From: Mesonia oceanica
Lineage (GTDB): Bacteria; Bacteroidota; Bacteroidia; Flavobacteriales; Flavobacteriaceae
DNA length: 64,000 bases
Assembly: GCF_902499555.1 (NCBI RefSeq)
Contig: NZ_CABVMM010000006.1
Location: 124,001-188,000 of the forward strand
Reading direction: 5' to 3'
The notes under the pieces are model-generated. The model saw only the letters and a list, made by a program, of their open reading frames with translations. It made no database searches and had not been told where the DNA came from. This document shows positions 50,065-60,576 of this stretch, in pieces (the stretch's first letter is position 1; each line of letters starts with the position of its first letter). The translations under genes were made by a program, and so were the position numbers.

Positions 50065-52062
50065 TTAATCTACATTGTCATGAAGAAACGAATTGTTTTT
50101 GCGTAGTGTAATTTCATCATTACTATCTGTACCTAAACTCGTTCTGGAAATTTTATCGCTGGTAGGTGATTGATTACCATTAATATCTATCCCTGCTCTC
50201 TTGTAGGCCGGCTGTTTTTCGATTTCATCTATATTATTGTTATTTCTAAATTTATAGTTGAAATTTTTCATTCGGGCTCTACGCTCTGCAGCACGTGCAA
50301 TCAAATCTTCAGAAATTGGATTATCAAAAGGGTCTGCTTCTTCTGAAATTTCAGCTTGTTGAGGCGCTTCCTTTTTCACTTCTTTCTTTTCAATTTTAAA
50401 ACTTTCCTGCTGAGCTTGACTATTTTGCTGAACTTGAGGTTTAGGAGAAGGCTTTGGTTGTGGCTTTGCACTTTCCATTCGCTCTTCCAATTCCATATAA
50501 TCTTCTAAGGAATATCTTTTTTCTCCTTTTGAATTTTTCTCTGAAGAAATTACCTCAATTTCACTGGAAGCTTTTACATGATCTTCCTCTTCTTCCTCTG
50601 CATCTAAACTGAAATAAACTTTATCTTCTTCTTTCTGTTCTTTATTTTCTGTTACAGGCGCTTTTTCTTCTTGCTTTTCTTGTAAAGGGAAATCAAAAGT
50701 AAACATCGTTTGCTCTTCTTCCTCTTCTACTTGCGTTTCTTCAAAAATTGGAGTCTCATATTTCTCTTCTTCTGCTTCTACAATCACAAATTCTTCTTCG
50801 GTAAAGTTTACTTCGTGATCATTTTCTTTAATATTCTTTTCTTCTGAAGAACCTTTCAAATCAACTTCATTTTTAGGCTCGTTTTTTTGAGGAGCAGGTT
50901 CTTCTGTTTCCTCTTCTAAACTATGAACAATTTTAGCTGAACCTGATGGTTGACTTTTTTCTTCCGGAAGATTAAATGATGAAGCAGAACTTTTTTTAGG
51001 AGACAAATCATGTTCCGCTTTTTGCTCATCTTCCAAGGTATGGATGATTTTTTTTGTTTCTGTATTGGTGATCACATCCTGCTGATCTACGTTAAAACCC
51101 GTAGCAATAATAGTAACGGAGATAGATTCTTCTAAATTCTCATCGTCACCAACCCCCATAATGATATTCGCACTATGTCCGGCTTCGCCTTGAATATGAT
51201 CGTTGATCTCCCCAATTTCATCAATGGTAATTTCCTCTGAACCAGAAACAATGAGCAATAATACATTTTGTGCTCCACTAATTTTATTATCATTTAATAA
51301 TGGAGAATCCAAGGCTTTCATAATTGCCTCTTGCGCACGGTTACTTCCGGATGCTATAGCAGATCCCATGATAGCGGTTCCACTGTTACTTAACACTGTT
51401 TTAGCATCACGCAAGTCAATGTTTTGCGTGTAGTGATGGGTGATTACTTCTGCAATCCCCCTGGAAGCTGTTGCCAGCACTTCATCAGCTTTAGAGAAAC
51501 CTGCTTTAAATCCTAAATTACCGTAAACTTCCCGTAATTTGTTATTATTAATAACGATTAGCGAATCTACATTGCTTCTTAGTTTTTCTACGCCAAGTTG
51601 AGCTTGATCGTTACGGGTTTTTCCTTCAAACTGAAAAGGAATAGTAACAATTCCCACGGTTAAAATACCCATATCTTTAGCTTGCTTGGCGATAATTGGG
51701 GCTGCCCCGGTACCAGTACCCCCTCCCATTCCGGCAGTAATAAATACCATTTTGGTATTTCTATCGAGCATGTTTTTTAAATCGTCAAAACTTTCTAAAG
51801 CAGCTTTTTCCCCGATTTCAGGGTTGGCACCTGCTCCTAATCCTTCGGTTAGATTAACTCCTAACTGGATTTTAATAGGCACCGTACTATTTTCCAAGGC
51901 TTGTGCATCGGTGTTACAAACCACGAAATCTACTCCGTTGATGCCTTGTTGAAACATATGATTGATAGCGTTAGATCCACCTCCACCAACGCCAATCACT
52001 TTAATGACGTTAGATTGATTTTTAGGTAAATCAAAAGAAATGTCGAATTCTGTGCTGCTCAT
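50065..52062 (-). CDS. ftsZ: cell division GTPase FtsZ
   Basis: 665 aa. The GTPase core (about 1-330) has VGGGGSNAINHM, tubulin signature GMGGGTGTGAAP and the T7-loop region. A long, Glu-rich, repetitive linker (about 335-620) follows and makes it nearly twice the proteobacterial length, as usual in Bacteroidota. A C-terminal basic segment (ARRARMKNFNYKFRNN) and conserved end (KQPAYKRAGIDI) probably contact FtsA. It polymerises into the division ring. Last gene of the dcw cluster. Confidence 0.96.
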   Translation of the reverse strand: MSSTEFDISFDLPKNQSNVIKVIGVGGGGSNAINHMFQQGINGVDFVVCNTDAQALENSTVPIKIQLGVNLTEGLGAGANPEIGEKAALESFDDLKNMLDRNTKMVFITAGMGGGTGTGAAPIIAKQAKDMGILTVGIVTIPFQFEGKTRNDQAQLGVEKLRSNVDSLIVINNNKLREVYGNLGFKAGFSKADEVLATASRGIAEVITHHYTQNIDLRDAKTVLSNSGTAIMGSAIASGSNRAQEAIMKALDSPLLNDNKISGAQNVLLLIVSGSEEITIDEIGEINDHIQGEAGHSANIIMGVGDDENLEESISVTIIATGFNVDQQDVITNTETKKIIHTLEDEQKAEHDLSPKKSSASSFNLPEEKSQPSGSAKIVHSLEEETEEPAPQKNEPKNEVDLKGSSEEKNIKENDHEVNFTEEEFVIVEAEEEKYETPIFEETQVEEEEEQTMFTFDFPLQEKQEEKAPVTENKEQKEEDKVYFSLDAEEEEEDHVKASSEIEVISSEKNSKGEKRYSLEDYMELEERMESAKPQPKPSPKPQVQQNSQAQQESFKIEKKEVKKEAPQQAEISEEADPFDNPISEDLIARAAERRARMKNFNYKFRNNNNIDEIEKQPAYKRAGIDINGNQSPTSDKISRTSLGTDSNDEITLRKNNSFLHDNVD

Positions 52063-52110
52063 AATTCTAAAATTTTCAGTATTAAGTATTTTTCTTTTTA
52101 TGCAATTTTT

Positions 52111-53514
52111 TTATTCTGCGTTATCTAAAAAATCTTTGAAATCATCAAACCACTTTTCAAAGATGTTTTTTCGATGCCTTTTTGGCTTTTTTGTTTGTTC
52201 TTGTTCAATTTCTTCTTCTTGTTCATCTTCAGTTAATTCTTGATTAACTTCTTGTTGTGGCGCCCCTAAAGGTTCTTCTGTTAAAGCTTGCTCCCGAGTT
52301 GGCACTTCTTCCTCTTCTTCAATTAATACTTCTTCAGCTCTTTTTTGATTTTTCTCTAAACTGTTCAACACCAATCCAACGGCAGTGGCATACATAGGAC
52401 TTGTAGTCTCTGGGTCGCTATCACCTGCTAGATGCTCATTAGGATAACCAATACGGGTATCCATTCCTGTAATGTATTCTACCAATTGCTTGAGGTGCTT
52501 TAATTGAGCGCCTCCACCGGTAATAACAATCCCGGCAATTAGTTTTTTCTTTTGCTCTTCGTGACCGTAATTTTTTATTTCCAAGAAAACCTGTTCAATG
52601 ATTTCAACCACTCTAAAGTGAATGATTTTAGAAAGGTTTTTTAGGGTAATTTCTTTGGGTTCCCTTCCTCGTAATCCCGGAATGGAGACAATCTCATTAT
52701 CTTTATTTTCTCCGGGCCAAGCGGAACCAAATTTCACTTTTAATAATTCAGCCTGCTTTTCAATAATAGAGCAGCCTTCCTTGATATCTTCTGTAATTAC
52801 ATTTCCACCAAAAGGAATCACGGCGGTATGCCTAATAATTCCATCTTTAAAAATGGCTAAATCAGTAGTTCCCCCTCCTATATCAATCAATGCAACACCT
52901 GCTTCTTTCTCTTCTTGACTTAAGACTGCATTGGCCGAAGCTAAAGGTTCTAAAGTAACACCAGAAAGATCTAAGCCTGCACTTTTCACACAACGTCCAA
53001 TATTTCTAATAGATGAAATTTGACCAACTACTACATGAAAATTAGCTTCTAAACGTCCTCCATACATTCCGATAGGCTCCGTGATTTCTGCTTGACCATC
53101 TACTTTGTATTCTTGCGGAAGTACGTGAATGATTTCTTCTCCCGGAAGCATCACCAGCTTATGCACCTGATTGCAAAGCATATCGATATCTTTTTCTGAT
53201 ATCACTTCGTCTGAATTTGCTCTGGTAATGTAATCGCTATGTTGTAAACTTCTAATGTGTTGTCCGGCAATACCTACAACTACTTCAGTTATATCCATTC
53301 CTGAGTTGGCTTCCGCTTCTTGCACCGCCTGCTGAATAGATTGAATGGTTTGCGTGATATTATTGACTACCCCTCGATGAACACCTAAACTTTTAGATTT
53401 TCCTATGCCGAGAATTTCCATTTTACCGTATTCGTTATTACGGCCAACCATGGCTACAATTTTGGTAGTTCCAATATCAAGTCCTACTGCAATATCTTTA
53501 TCTTTCATAGTCAA
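52111..53514 (-). CDS. ftsA: cell division protein FtsA
   Basis: A 467-aa actin-like ATPase: AVGLDIGTTKIVAMVG (phosphate-1), ALIDIGGGTTDLAIF (phosphate-2), IVITGGGAQLKHL (adenosine). A long acidic linker leads to a C-terminal amphipathic helix (NIFEKWFDDFKDFLDNAE) that anchors FtsZ to the membrane. 6 bp after ftsQ; precedes ftsZ. Confidence 0.95.
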   Translation of the reverse strand: MTMKDKDIAVGLDIGTTKIVAMVGRNNEYGKMEILGIGKSKSLGVHRGVVNNITQTIQSIQQAVQEAEANSGMDITEVVVGIAGQHIRSLQHSDYITRANSDEVISEKDIDMLCNQVHKLVMLPGEEIIHVLPQEYKVDGQAEITEPIGMYGGRLEANFHVVVGQISSIRNIGRCVKSAGLDLSGVTLEPLASANAVLSQEEKEAGVALIDIGGGTTDLAIFKDGIIRHTAVIPFGGNVITEDIKEGCSIIEKQAELLKVKFGSAWPGENKDNEIVSIPGLRGREPKEITLKNLSKIIHFRVVEIIEQVFLEIKNYGHEEQKKKLIAGIVITGGGAQLKHLKQLVEYITGMDTRIGYPNEHLAGDSDPETTSPMYATAVGLVLNSLEKNQKRAEEVLIEEEEEVPTREQALTEEPLGAPQQEVNQELTEDEQEEEIEQEQTKKPKRHRKNIFEKWFDDFKDFLDNAE

Positions 53515-53520
53515 ACAATG

Positions 53521-54237
53521 TCACTTTGTGGTACAAACAACCTGATTATCAAACTGAAGGCTTACGGTTTTGTAAACATCCAGTTTTTTATCTTTCATGG
53601 CCTTTTTATAAAAGGCTTTAAAATTCTTAAACTTATTCTCTAATTTATTGGTATCTCCCAACAGTACTTCAAAATCTAAAACGCGTAAACCCAGCATATA
53701 ATTGCCGGCTTTATCTTTAGTAATGGTAGTAATGTGCTCTTTTAAAAATTTATCGTTTTCAATTTTATGGATTAATGGATAAACTTGAGGAAGATCTTTA
53801 TCGTTAACGCCGGTCACCAAAGGAACTCTTGCTGAGTAAACTTTTGACAAAGGCATTTTTTTACCAGATGCATCTATGTAAAAAGATTCTTTTCCATAAA
53901 CGCGAGCCAAAGGTTTACGTTGCGTAATCGTTGCTATTAGTTTTTTATCTACAGTTAAATACACATCGGCATTTTTTATCATCTCATGAGTGTCTAGAAC
54001 CGACTCTAACTTATTCAAATCTATGATTTCTTTTGATTGGTTGGCAGTAGTGTCTGTATTTACTATCAACAACTTATTAACTGCATTTTCAGTAACATAG
54101 AGGTTTTCTCCATTGGTAAATTGGATCTTCACCTCTTCCACTTTTCGTACAGCATTCCTTCGGGAAGAAAAACTATACAAAAAGATGACCAAGGCCAATA
54201 ATGCAAAAGCTTTTATGTAATTCCAATTAACTTTCAC
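53521..54237 (-). CDS. ftsQ: cell division protein FtsQ
   Basis: A 238-aa bitopic protein: short cytosolic start, one membrane helix (about 8-24, IKAFALLALVIFLYSF), periplasmic POTRA-like/FtsQ domain (VTENAVNKLL...VYLTVDKKLIATITQRKPLARV). Part of the divisome FtsQLB complex. Its start overlaps the murC end by 11 bp. Confidence 0.88.
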   Translation of the reverse strand: MKVNWNYIKAFALLALVIFLYSFSSRRNAVRKVEEVKIQFTNGENLYVTENAVNKLLIVNTDTTANQSKEIIDLNKLESVLDTHEMIKNADVYLTVDKKLIATITQRKPLARVYGKESFYIDASGKKMPLSKVYSARVPLVTGVNDKDLPQVYPLIHKIENDKFLKEHITTITKDKAGNYMLGLRVLDFEVLLGDTNKLENKFKNFKAFYKKAMKDKKLDVYKTVSLQFDNQVVCTTK

Positions 54238-55582
54238 GGTTTAACGCAACTTTAATGGTTTCTACTTCATTTCCTATATCTCCGGCGCCCATCATCACAA
54301 TAACTTCAGCTGAAGATGCCGTTATTTTTTCACTTAAATTTTCCCTTGCTACGAGTTGTTTTTTATCATTTGAAACTTTACTCAAAAGCATTTCAGAATT
54401 CACCCCTTCCATCGGTTTTTCACGAGCGGGATAAATCTCCATCAAAATGACTTCATCAAACTTCGAAAGGCTTTCCCCAAATTCATCGGCAAAATCTTTG
54501 GTTCTGCTGAATAAATGAGGCTGAAACACTGCCAAGACTTTTTTACCGGCATGCATTTCCCGCACGGCTTGATGAACTGCCAAAATCTCTTCGGGATGAT
54601 GTGCGTAATCTTCGATGAGAACTTTTTCCTCGGTTTTTAAATGATAAGTAAACCTTCGTTCCACGCCTTTAAAACTCGCTAGAGCTTTTCCTAATTTTTC
54701 TCCTTTCACCCCAAATTTTACTCCCATAGCAAGTGCCATGGCCGCATTCATTAAATTATGCTTGCCCGGTAAACTAAATTCGATTTGCTTAACCATCTCT
54801 TTCGGACTCACAAAATCAAAAAAATAGGAGCCATTTTCTACTTTTACATTTTCTACCTGATAATCGGCTTGCTCTTCAATGGCTATTGAATTTCCTTCTA
54901 AGGCTAATCCTTTTTTAAAGAAAAAATTAGACTTGTCACTTACCTTTTCTGCAAAACTTAAAAAGGTTTTTCTTAATTCTTCCGCTTCTCCATAAATATC
55001 TAAATGGTCGGCATCCATAGAAGTTATAGCTGCAATGCTAGGATGTAAATGCAAAAAAGAACGGTCAAATTCATCGGCTTCCACCACAACAGCTTCGTGA
55101 CCATCGCTAATAAAATTGGTGTGGTAATTTTCACTAATTCCACCTAAAAAAGCGGTGAGCTTAACTCCAGATTGCTTCAAAATATGTGCTAAGATAGCAG
55201 TAGTGGTAGTTTTACCGTGAGTGCCAGCTACTGCGAGTGTGGGAAAATCTTTTGTAATCATCCCAAGAACCTCTGCTCTTTTCTTAACTTCAAAACCGCT
55301 GTCCTTGAAATATTGAAATAATTGATTTTCCGCTGAAACAGCCGGAGTGTAAACCACCAAAGTGTTTTCTTTATCGGTAAATGAAGCTGAAAGTTCTTTT
55401 ACACTATCACTAAATGTAATTTGAACTCCCTCTTCTTCTAACTTTTTTGTGAGTTTACTTGGTGTACGATCATACCCACCTACCTGCTTGTCTTGCTGTA
55501 CAAAATATCGAGCCAAGGCGCTCATACCAATGCCGCCAACGCCAATAAAATAGATATTTTGTATGTTTTTAAACAAGCTCAT
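54227..55582 (-). CDS. murC: UDP-N-acetylmuramate-L-alanine ligase
   Basis: A 451-aa Mur ligase adding L-Ala to UDP-MurNAc. N-terminal GVGGIGMSALARYF, ATP loop GTHGKTTTTAIL (about residue 115), central EADEFDRSFLHL and C-terminal YAHHPEEI. Cytoplasmic first amino-acid step of the peptidoglycan stem. Between murG and ftsQ, with overlap to ftsQ. Confidence 0.95.
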   Translation of the reverse strand: MSLFKNIQNIYFIGVGGIGMSALARYFVQQDKQVGGYDRTPSKLTKKLEEEGVQITFSDSVKELSASFTDKENTLVVYTPAVSAENQLFQYFKDSGFEVKKRAEVLGMITKDFPTLAVAGTHGKTTTTAILAHILKQSGVKLTAFLGGISENYHTNFISDGHEAVVVEADEFDRSFLHLHPSIAAITSMDADHLDIYGEAEELRKTFLSFAEKVSDKSNFFFKKGLALEGNSIAIEEQADYQVENVKVENGSYFFDFVSPKEMVKQIEFSLPGKHNLMNAAMALAMGVKFGVKGEKLGKALASFKGVERRFTYHLKTEEKVLIEDYAHHPEEILAVHQAVREMHAGKKVLAVFQPHLFSRTKDFADEFGESLSKFDEVILMEIYPAREKPMEGVNSEMLLSKVSNDKKQLVARENLSEKITASSAEVIVMMGAGDIGNEVETIKVALNRES

Positions 55583-55657
55583 TAAATTTTATAATCTTGA
55601 GGTAACCCTGAAACAACATTTCGACTCCGCTCCATGTGACCATTCACGGTTACGCTT

Positions 55658-56752
55658 TTACTTTTTTTTAATTAATTTTTCAATTTCATCTGCAATATCC
55701 TTCGTGGCATTTGGTTTGGCCAACTTTAAAATATTTGCTCCTAATTTTTGCTGAAGCGCTTCTGAACTTATCAATGCTAAAAATTCTTGTTGAAATTTTT
55801 CTTCCAAGTCCGTTTCCTTCAACATTAAAGCAGCCTCTTCTTTTACCAAACTCATCGCATTTTTGGTTTGATGATCTTCTGCTACGTTTGGTGATGGAAT
55901 AAACAACACCGGTTTCGCCACCATACACAACTCACTTACCGAGCCTGCTCCTGCTCTTGATATGATATAATCTGCTGCACTATAGGCTAAATCCATTCGG
56001 TCTAAAAATTCATGAACTTGCACGCTGGCCGATTGGTATTTCTTGTATTTTTCGAAGTATAACTTCCCGGTTTGCCAAATCACTTGTAAGTTATTGGCTT
56101 CAAAATAGCTTAAGTTGGCTTCTATTAATTCGTTAATACGCTTAGCCCCCAAACTACCACCAATCACTAAAACCTTTTTTTTATTGGGTATGAGTTTAAA
56201 ATAAGCTTGCGCTTCGTTTTCTTTATGTTGAATCTCAATAAGATCTTGCCTTACGGGATTTCCGGTGAATCTTATTTTTTCTTTGGGGAAAAATTTCTCC
56301 ATTCCCGCATAGGCTACACAAATTTTATCGGCTTCATTCGCTAACCATTTATTGGTAATTCCTGCGAAGGAATTTTGCTCTTGTAAAACGGTTGGGATAT
56401 TTTTTTGATTCGCCACTTTGAGTAAAGGTCCGCTAGCAAAACCACCGGTACCAATCACTACATCAGGCTGAAACTTTTTAATAATCGTTCTCGATTTACG
56501 CAAACTACTTAACAATTTAAAAGGGAAAGCTAAGTTTTGCAGCGTTAACTTTCGTTGAATTCCGCTAATCCATAAACCTTCAATCTGGTAACCGGCTTTA
56601 GGCACTTTTTGCATTTCCATCCGGTCTTGAGCGCCGACAAATAAAAATTCAGCATCGGGGTGACGACGCTTCAGCTCATCGGCAATAGCAACCGCCGGGT
56701 AAATGTGACCACCGGTTCCGCCTCCAGAGAGTATGAATTTTAATTTGCTCAT
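55658..56752 (-). CDS. murG: UDP-GlcNAc:lipid I N-acetylglucosaminyltransferase
   Basis: A 364-aa GT-B glycosyltransferase forming lipid II on the inner membrane face. [17 protein letters not shown] near the N-terminus, [11 protein letters not shown], and the C-terminal donor site [12 protein letters not shown]...[14 protein letters not shown]. It overlaps ftsW by 4 bp. Confidence 0.95.
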   Translation of the reverse strand: MSKLKFILSGGGTGGHIYPAVAIADELKRRHPDAEFLFVGAQDRMEMQKVPKAGYQIEGLWISGIQRKLTLQNLAFPFKLLSSLRKSRTIIKKFQPDVVIGTGGFASGPLLKVANQKNIPTVLQEQNSFAGITNKWLANEADKICVAYAGMEKFFPKEKIRFTGNPVRQDLIEIQHKENEAQAYFKLIPNKKKVLVIGGSLGAKRINELIEANLSYFEANNLQVIWQTGKLYFEKYKKYQSASVQVHEFLDRMDLAYSAADYIISRAGAGSVSELCMVAKPVLFIPSPNVAEDHQTKNAMSLVKEEAALMLKETDLEEKFQQEFLALISSEALQQKLGANILKLAKPNATKDIADEIEKLIKKK

Positions 56753-57987
56753 ATCGCTTCACTCAAAATTTCTAACGGATTATCGTTATCGTCTTCTATC
56801 GAGTTTAATTCTTCTTCTTGTTTTTTAATTTCTTCCCGTTTCGCTGCTACACTTTGCACTATTCCCAAGGCTAAACACGTCATCCAAATCGATGATCCCC
56901 CACTACTAATTAGCGGAAGCGTTTGCCCGGTTACCGGAAATAATTCAACAGCTACTGCCATATTAATCAATGCCTGAAAAATAATTGGCAATCCCACAGC
57001 CACCACAACCAATTTCCCAAAAATAGTGGGTGCTTTCGTGGAAATTACGACTAACCTGAATAAGATAAACAGGTAAGCCAGCATCACGCCAAAAGCTCCC
57101 AACAATCCCATTTCTTCAACAATAATGGCATAAATGAAATCGGAAGAAGATTGTGGCAAAAAATTACGCTGAATACTTTTTCCTATCCCTGCTCCTGCCA
57201 AACCACCTCTTGCTATTGCTATTTTTGCTTTTTCAATTTGATAATCGGCTTCCGTATCTTCATCATTCGTAAAATTCTCCACCCGACTTATCCACGTATC
57301 TACCCTATTTGGGAAAACTCCGGGAAAAGCTTTTGCCGATAATACAAACAGCAATAAAACCAATGCGCCAGAACCTAAAATGATCCCGATGTATTTTAAC
57401 GGATAACCTCCCAGAAAAACCAGCGTCATCACCATTAAAAACATAATGGCCGTTGTCGAAAAATTGGCCGGCAAAATTAGCATTAAAATTACAGCTACCG
57501 GCACCCAAAGTGGTAAAATTGTTTCTTTAAACGTAACTTTTTTCTCGTGTATCTTCGATAGATAGCGAGCTACATAAATCATTAAGATGACAGATGCCAA
57601 GGTTGAAGTTTGGAACGTCTTGTTAATGATGGGAATAGTAATCCATCGGCTGGCATTTGCTCCTCCAATGGTGGTTCCCTGTGCCAAGGTATAAATGAGC
57701 AAGCCAACGATTACCGGAATCATTAAAATAGATAAGCCTTTAAAATAATGATAGGGAATTCGATGAATTGCATAAATGATCACGAATCCTAAAAACAGAT
57801 GTACAAAATGGGTAATTAGGTATTTAAAAGTACCTCCATCTCCATACAAATAGGCTAAATTACTACTCGCACTGTATACCGGAATAAACGAAAATATGGC
57901 CAAAAGGGCAGCTGCGGCCCAAATGGCTTTATCTCCTTTTAAATAGGAAAAAACATTTTTTGATGATATGTTATCGTTTCCTGCCAC
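56749..57987 (-). CDS. ftsW: lipid II polymerase / division protein FtsW (SEDS)
   Basis: A 412-aa SEDS protein with about 10 membrane helices. Periplasmic motifs near [20 protein letters not shown] and [19 protein letters not shown], and the helix-10 motif [12 protein letters not shown]. It polymerises glycan strands together with the adjacent FtsI. Confidence 0.94.
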   Translation of the reverse strand: MAGNDNISSKNVFSYLKGDKAIWAAAALLAIFSFIPVYSASSNLAYLYGDGGTFKYLITHFVHLFLGFVIIYAIHRIPYHYFKGLSILMIPVIVGLLIYTLAQGTTIGGANASRWITIPIINKTFQTSTLASVILMIYVARYLSKIHEKKVTFKETILPLWVPVAVILMLILPANFSTTAIMFLMVMTLVFLGGYPLKYIGIILGSGALVLLLFVLSAKAFPGVFPNRVDTWISRVENFTNDEDTEADYQIEKAKIAIARGGLAGAGIGKSIQRNFLPQSSSDFIYAIIVEEMGLLGAFGVMLAYLFILFRLVVISTKAPTIFGKLVVVAVGLPIIFQALINMAVAVELFPVTGQTLPLISSGGSSIWMTCLALGIVQSVAAKREEIKKQEEELNSIEDDNDNPLEILSEAI

Positions 57988-57994
57988 TAATTAC

Positions 57995-59329
57995 TTATAG
58001 GTTTCTTACGTTATCTTTAAATTGTCTTCCGCGGTCTTCATAATTCTGAAATAAATCAAAACTCGCACAAGCTGGGGAAAGCAAGACTGTATCGCCAGAC
58101 TTCCCTAAATGATAAGCTAATTGCACTGCTTCCTTCATCGATTGCGTTTCCACTAGATTTTCCACACAATTGCTAAATACTTCTTTGATTCTGGCATTAT
58201 CAACACCTAAACAAATAATGGCTTTTACTTTTTCATTTACCAATGAAAGTAATTCTTCATATTTGTTTCCTTTATCAACACCGCCAACAATCCAAATGGT
58301 TTCTGAAGGAACACTTTCTAAGGCGTAATAAGTTGCATTGATATTGGTCGCTTTTGAATCGTTAATGTATTGAACATTATTAATTTTCAATACTTTTTCT
58401 AAACGATGCTCAACGCCTTGAAAACTTCCCATACTTTCACGAATGGTTTGCTTTCTAATTCTTAATAATTGTGCTACAGTTGATGCTGCCATGGCATTTT
58501 TCGTGTTATGCTCACCTTTCAACGCTAGATCTTCTCTTGCCATAATAAACTCGTTATCTTCTATTCTTACTATAATATTTTGTTCATCTGCGTACGCGCC
58601 TTCTTTTACTTTTTTCTGAAAAGTTAGCGGTAGCTTTTTTGCTTTTATTTCAATTTTTTCTATCCACTCTGCGATGGTAGGATTATCGGCATCATAAATG
58701 AAATAATCCTCCTCGGTTTGGTTCTTGGTTATACTGAATTTAGAAGCGATATAGTTTTCATATTTATACTCATATCGATCTAAATGATCGGGTGTGATAT
58801 TGGTTAACACAGCAATATGCGGTCTAAACTTCTCAATACCATCTAACTGAAAACTACTCAGCTCTAACACATAATGCTCTACTTTATCTTTCCACACAGC
58901 TTTTGCGAAACTGTCTCCAATATTACCTGCTAGAGCTACATTTAAACCTCCATTTTTCAGCACATAATCTGTCCATGTTGCAGTGGTGGTCTTTCCATTA
59001 CTTCCCGTAATACCAATAATATTAGCTTGGGTAAATGCGGAAGCAAATTCGATTTCAGAAATGACCGGAATTCCTTTTTGAAATAGTTTTTGCACCATTT
59101 CAACTTTCTCAGGAATCCCAGGGCTTTTCATTACCAGATCAGCATTAAGAATTAAAGCTTCTGTATGCTTTTCATCTTCCCAATCTATTTCGTTATTTAC
59201 AAGAACTTCTTTATATTTTTCAACTATTATTCCTTTGTCTGAAACAAAGACTTCATAGCCTTTTGCTTTTCCCAGTAAAGCGGTTCCTATACCACTTTCT
59301 CCACCTCCAAGCACTACTAACCTTTTCAT
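57995..59329 (-). CDS. murD: UDP-MurNAc-L-alanine:D-glutamate ligase
   Basis: A 444-aa Mur ligase adding D-Glu. VLGGGESGIGTALLGK at the start, ATP loop GSNGKTTTATWTDY, FRPHIAVLTNITPDHLDRY in the centre and YINDSKATN...WIVGG near the C-terminal domain. One base from mraY in the cluster. Confidence 0.95.
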   Translation of the reverse strand: MKRLVVLGGGESGIGTALLGKAKGYEVFVSDKGIIVEKYKEVLVNNEIDWEDEKHTEALILNADLVMKSPGIPEKVEMVQKLFQKGIPVISEIEFASAFTQANIIGITGSNGKTTTATWTDYVLKNGGLNVALAGNIGDSFAKAVWKDKVEHYVLELSSFQLDGIEKFRPHIAVLTNITPDHLDRYEYKYENYIASKFSITKNQTEEDYFIYDADNPTIAEWIEKIEIKAKKLPLTFQKKVKEGAYADEQNIIVRIEDNEFIMAREDLALKGEHNTKNAMAASTVAQLLRIRKQTIRESMGSFQGVEHRLEKVLKINNVQYINDSKATNINATYYALESVPSETIWIVGGVDKGNKYEELLSLVNEKVKAIICLGVDNARIKEVFSNCVENLVETQSMKEAVQLAYHLGKSGDTVLLSPACASFDLFQNYEDRGRQFKDNVRNL

Positions 59330-59330
59330 T

Positions 59331-60560
59331 TTACCTTAGTTTTAAGGTGATGATGGTGAGTACCGCAAGAAAAATCCCAACAATCCAAAACCGCACAACA
59401 ATCTTACTTTCGTGCTGACCTTTCTTTTGATAGTGATGATGCAAAGGCGACATCAAGAAAATCCTTCTTCCTTCGCCAAACTTTTTTCGCGTGTATTTAA
59501 ACCAACTTACCTGTAGCACTACCGATAAATTTTCGATTAAGAAAATTCCGCAGAGAATAGGAATCAACAACTCTTTTCTAGTGGCAATAGCCAAAACGGC
59601 AATGATTCCGCCAATGGTTAAACTTCCGGTATCCCCCATAAATACTTGCGCCGGGAACGTGTTATACCATAAAAAACCTACCAAGGCTCCGGCAAAAGCA
59701 GCGATATACACCGTCATTTCCCCTGAATTTGGAATATTCATCACATTGAGATAATCGGAAAAAACAATGTTTCCCGAAACCCAAGCAAAAAGCCCTAAGG
59801 TGAGGACAACAATCGCGGAAGAACCTGCGGCAAGACCATCGATTCCATCGGTTAAATTCGCTCCGTTAGATACTGCTGCAACGATAAAAATCACAATCGG
59901 AATGAAAATTATCCACGCGTATTTCGCATAATCAGCATCAATCCAAGTAATTAAACTGGAATAATCAAATTCATTATTCTTTACAAAAGGAATAGTTGTC
60001 TTAGTTGATTTCTTTTCACTTTCAAAATTGTTAGGCTTTGCATCGGTAATTTCTTCTTTCACCACATCTGTCCGCACTTGCTCTTTCACCGTGATATCAG
60101 GATGAAAATACATGGTTGCTCCCACGATAAGGCCAAGTCCAACTTGACCAATAATTTTAAATTTGCCTTCTAAACCTTCTTTATTTTTTTTAAAGGTTTT
60201 AATATAATCGTCAATAAAACCTATAATTCCCATCCAAATAGTGGTAACGATGAGCAACCAGACATATACATTATCGAGTTTCGCGAAAAGCAACACTGGA
60301 ATTAACGTAGCCAAAATAATAATGACCCCTCCCATAGTCGGGGTTCCGGCTTTTTCTGATTGTCCTTGAAGTCCCAAATCACGAACGCTTTCACCTACTT
60401 GTTTTCTTTGTAAATAATTGATAATCCTTTTCCCGAAAATCGTAGAAATGAGTAACGAAAAAATAATCGCCAAGGCCGCACGAAACGAGATAAACTGGAA
60501 TATCTGTGCTCCCGGCATCTCGTATTGTTCTTCTAAAAACTGAAATAAATAGTACAGCAT
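59331..60560 (-). CDS. mraY: phospho-MurNAc-pentapeptide transferase
   Basis: A 409-aa integral membrane enzyme making lipid I. Motifs [12 protein letters not shown], the catalytic [15 protein letters not shown], and [13 protein letters not shown] hydrophilic insertion of about 50 residues ([20 protein letters not shown] and following) interrupts the usual topology, a trait of Bacteroidota MraY. Confidence 0.95.
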   Translation of the reverse strand: MLYYLFQFLEEQYEMPGAQIFQFISFRAALAIIFSLLISTIFGKRIINYLQRKQVGESVRDLGLQGQSEKAGTPTMGGVIIILATLIPVLLFAKLDNVYVWLLIVTTIWMGIIGFIDDYIKTFKKNKEGLEGKFKIIGQVGLGLIVGATMYFHPDITVKEQVRTDVVKEEITDAKPNNFESEKKSTKTTIPFVKNNEFDYSSLITWIDADYAKYAWIIFIPIVIFIVAAVSNGANLTDGIDGLAAGSSAIVVLTLGLFAWVSGNIVFSDYLNVMNIPNSGEMTVYIAAFAGALVGFLWYNTFPAQVFMGDTGSLTIGGIIAVLAIATRKELLIPILCGIFLIENLSVVLQVSWFKYTRKKFGEGRRIFLMSPLHHHYQKKGQHESKIVVRFWIVGIFLAVLTIITLKLR

Positions 60561-60576
60561 TACTTACTTTTTACGA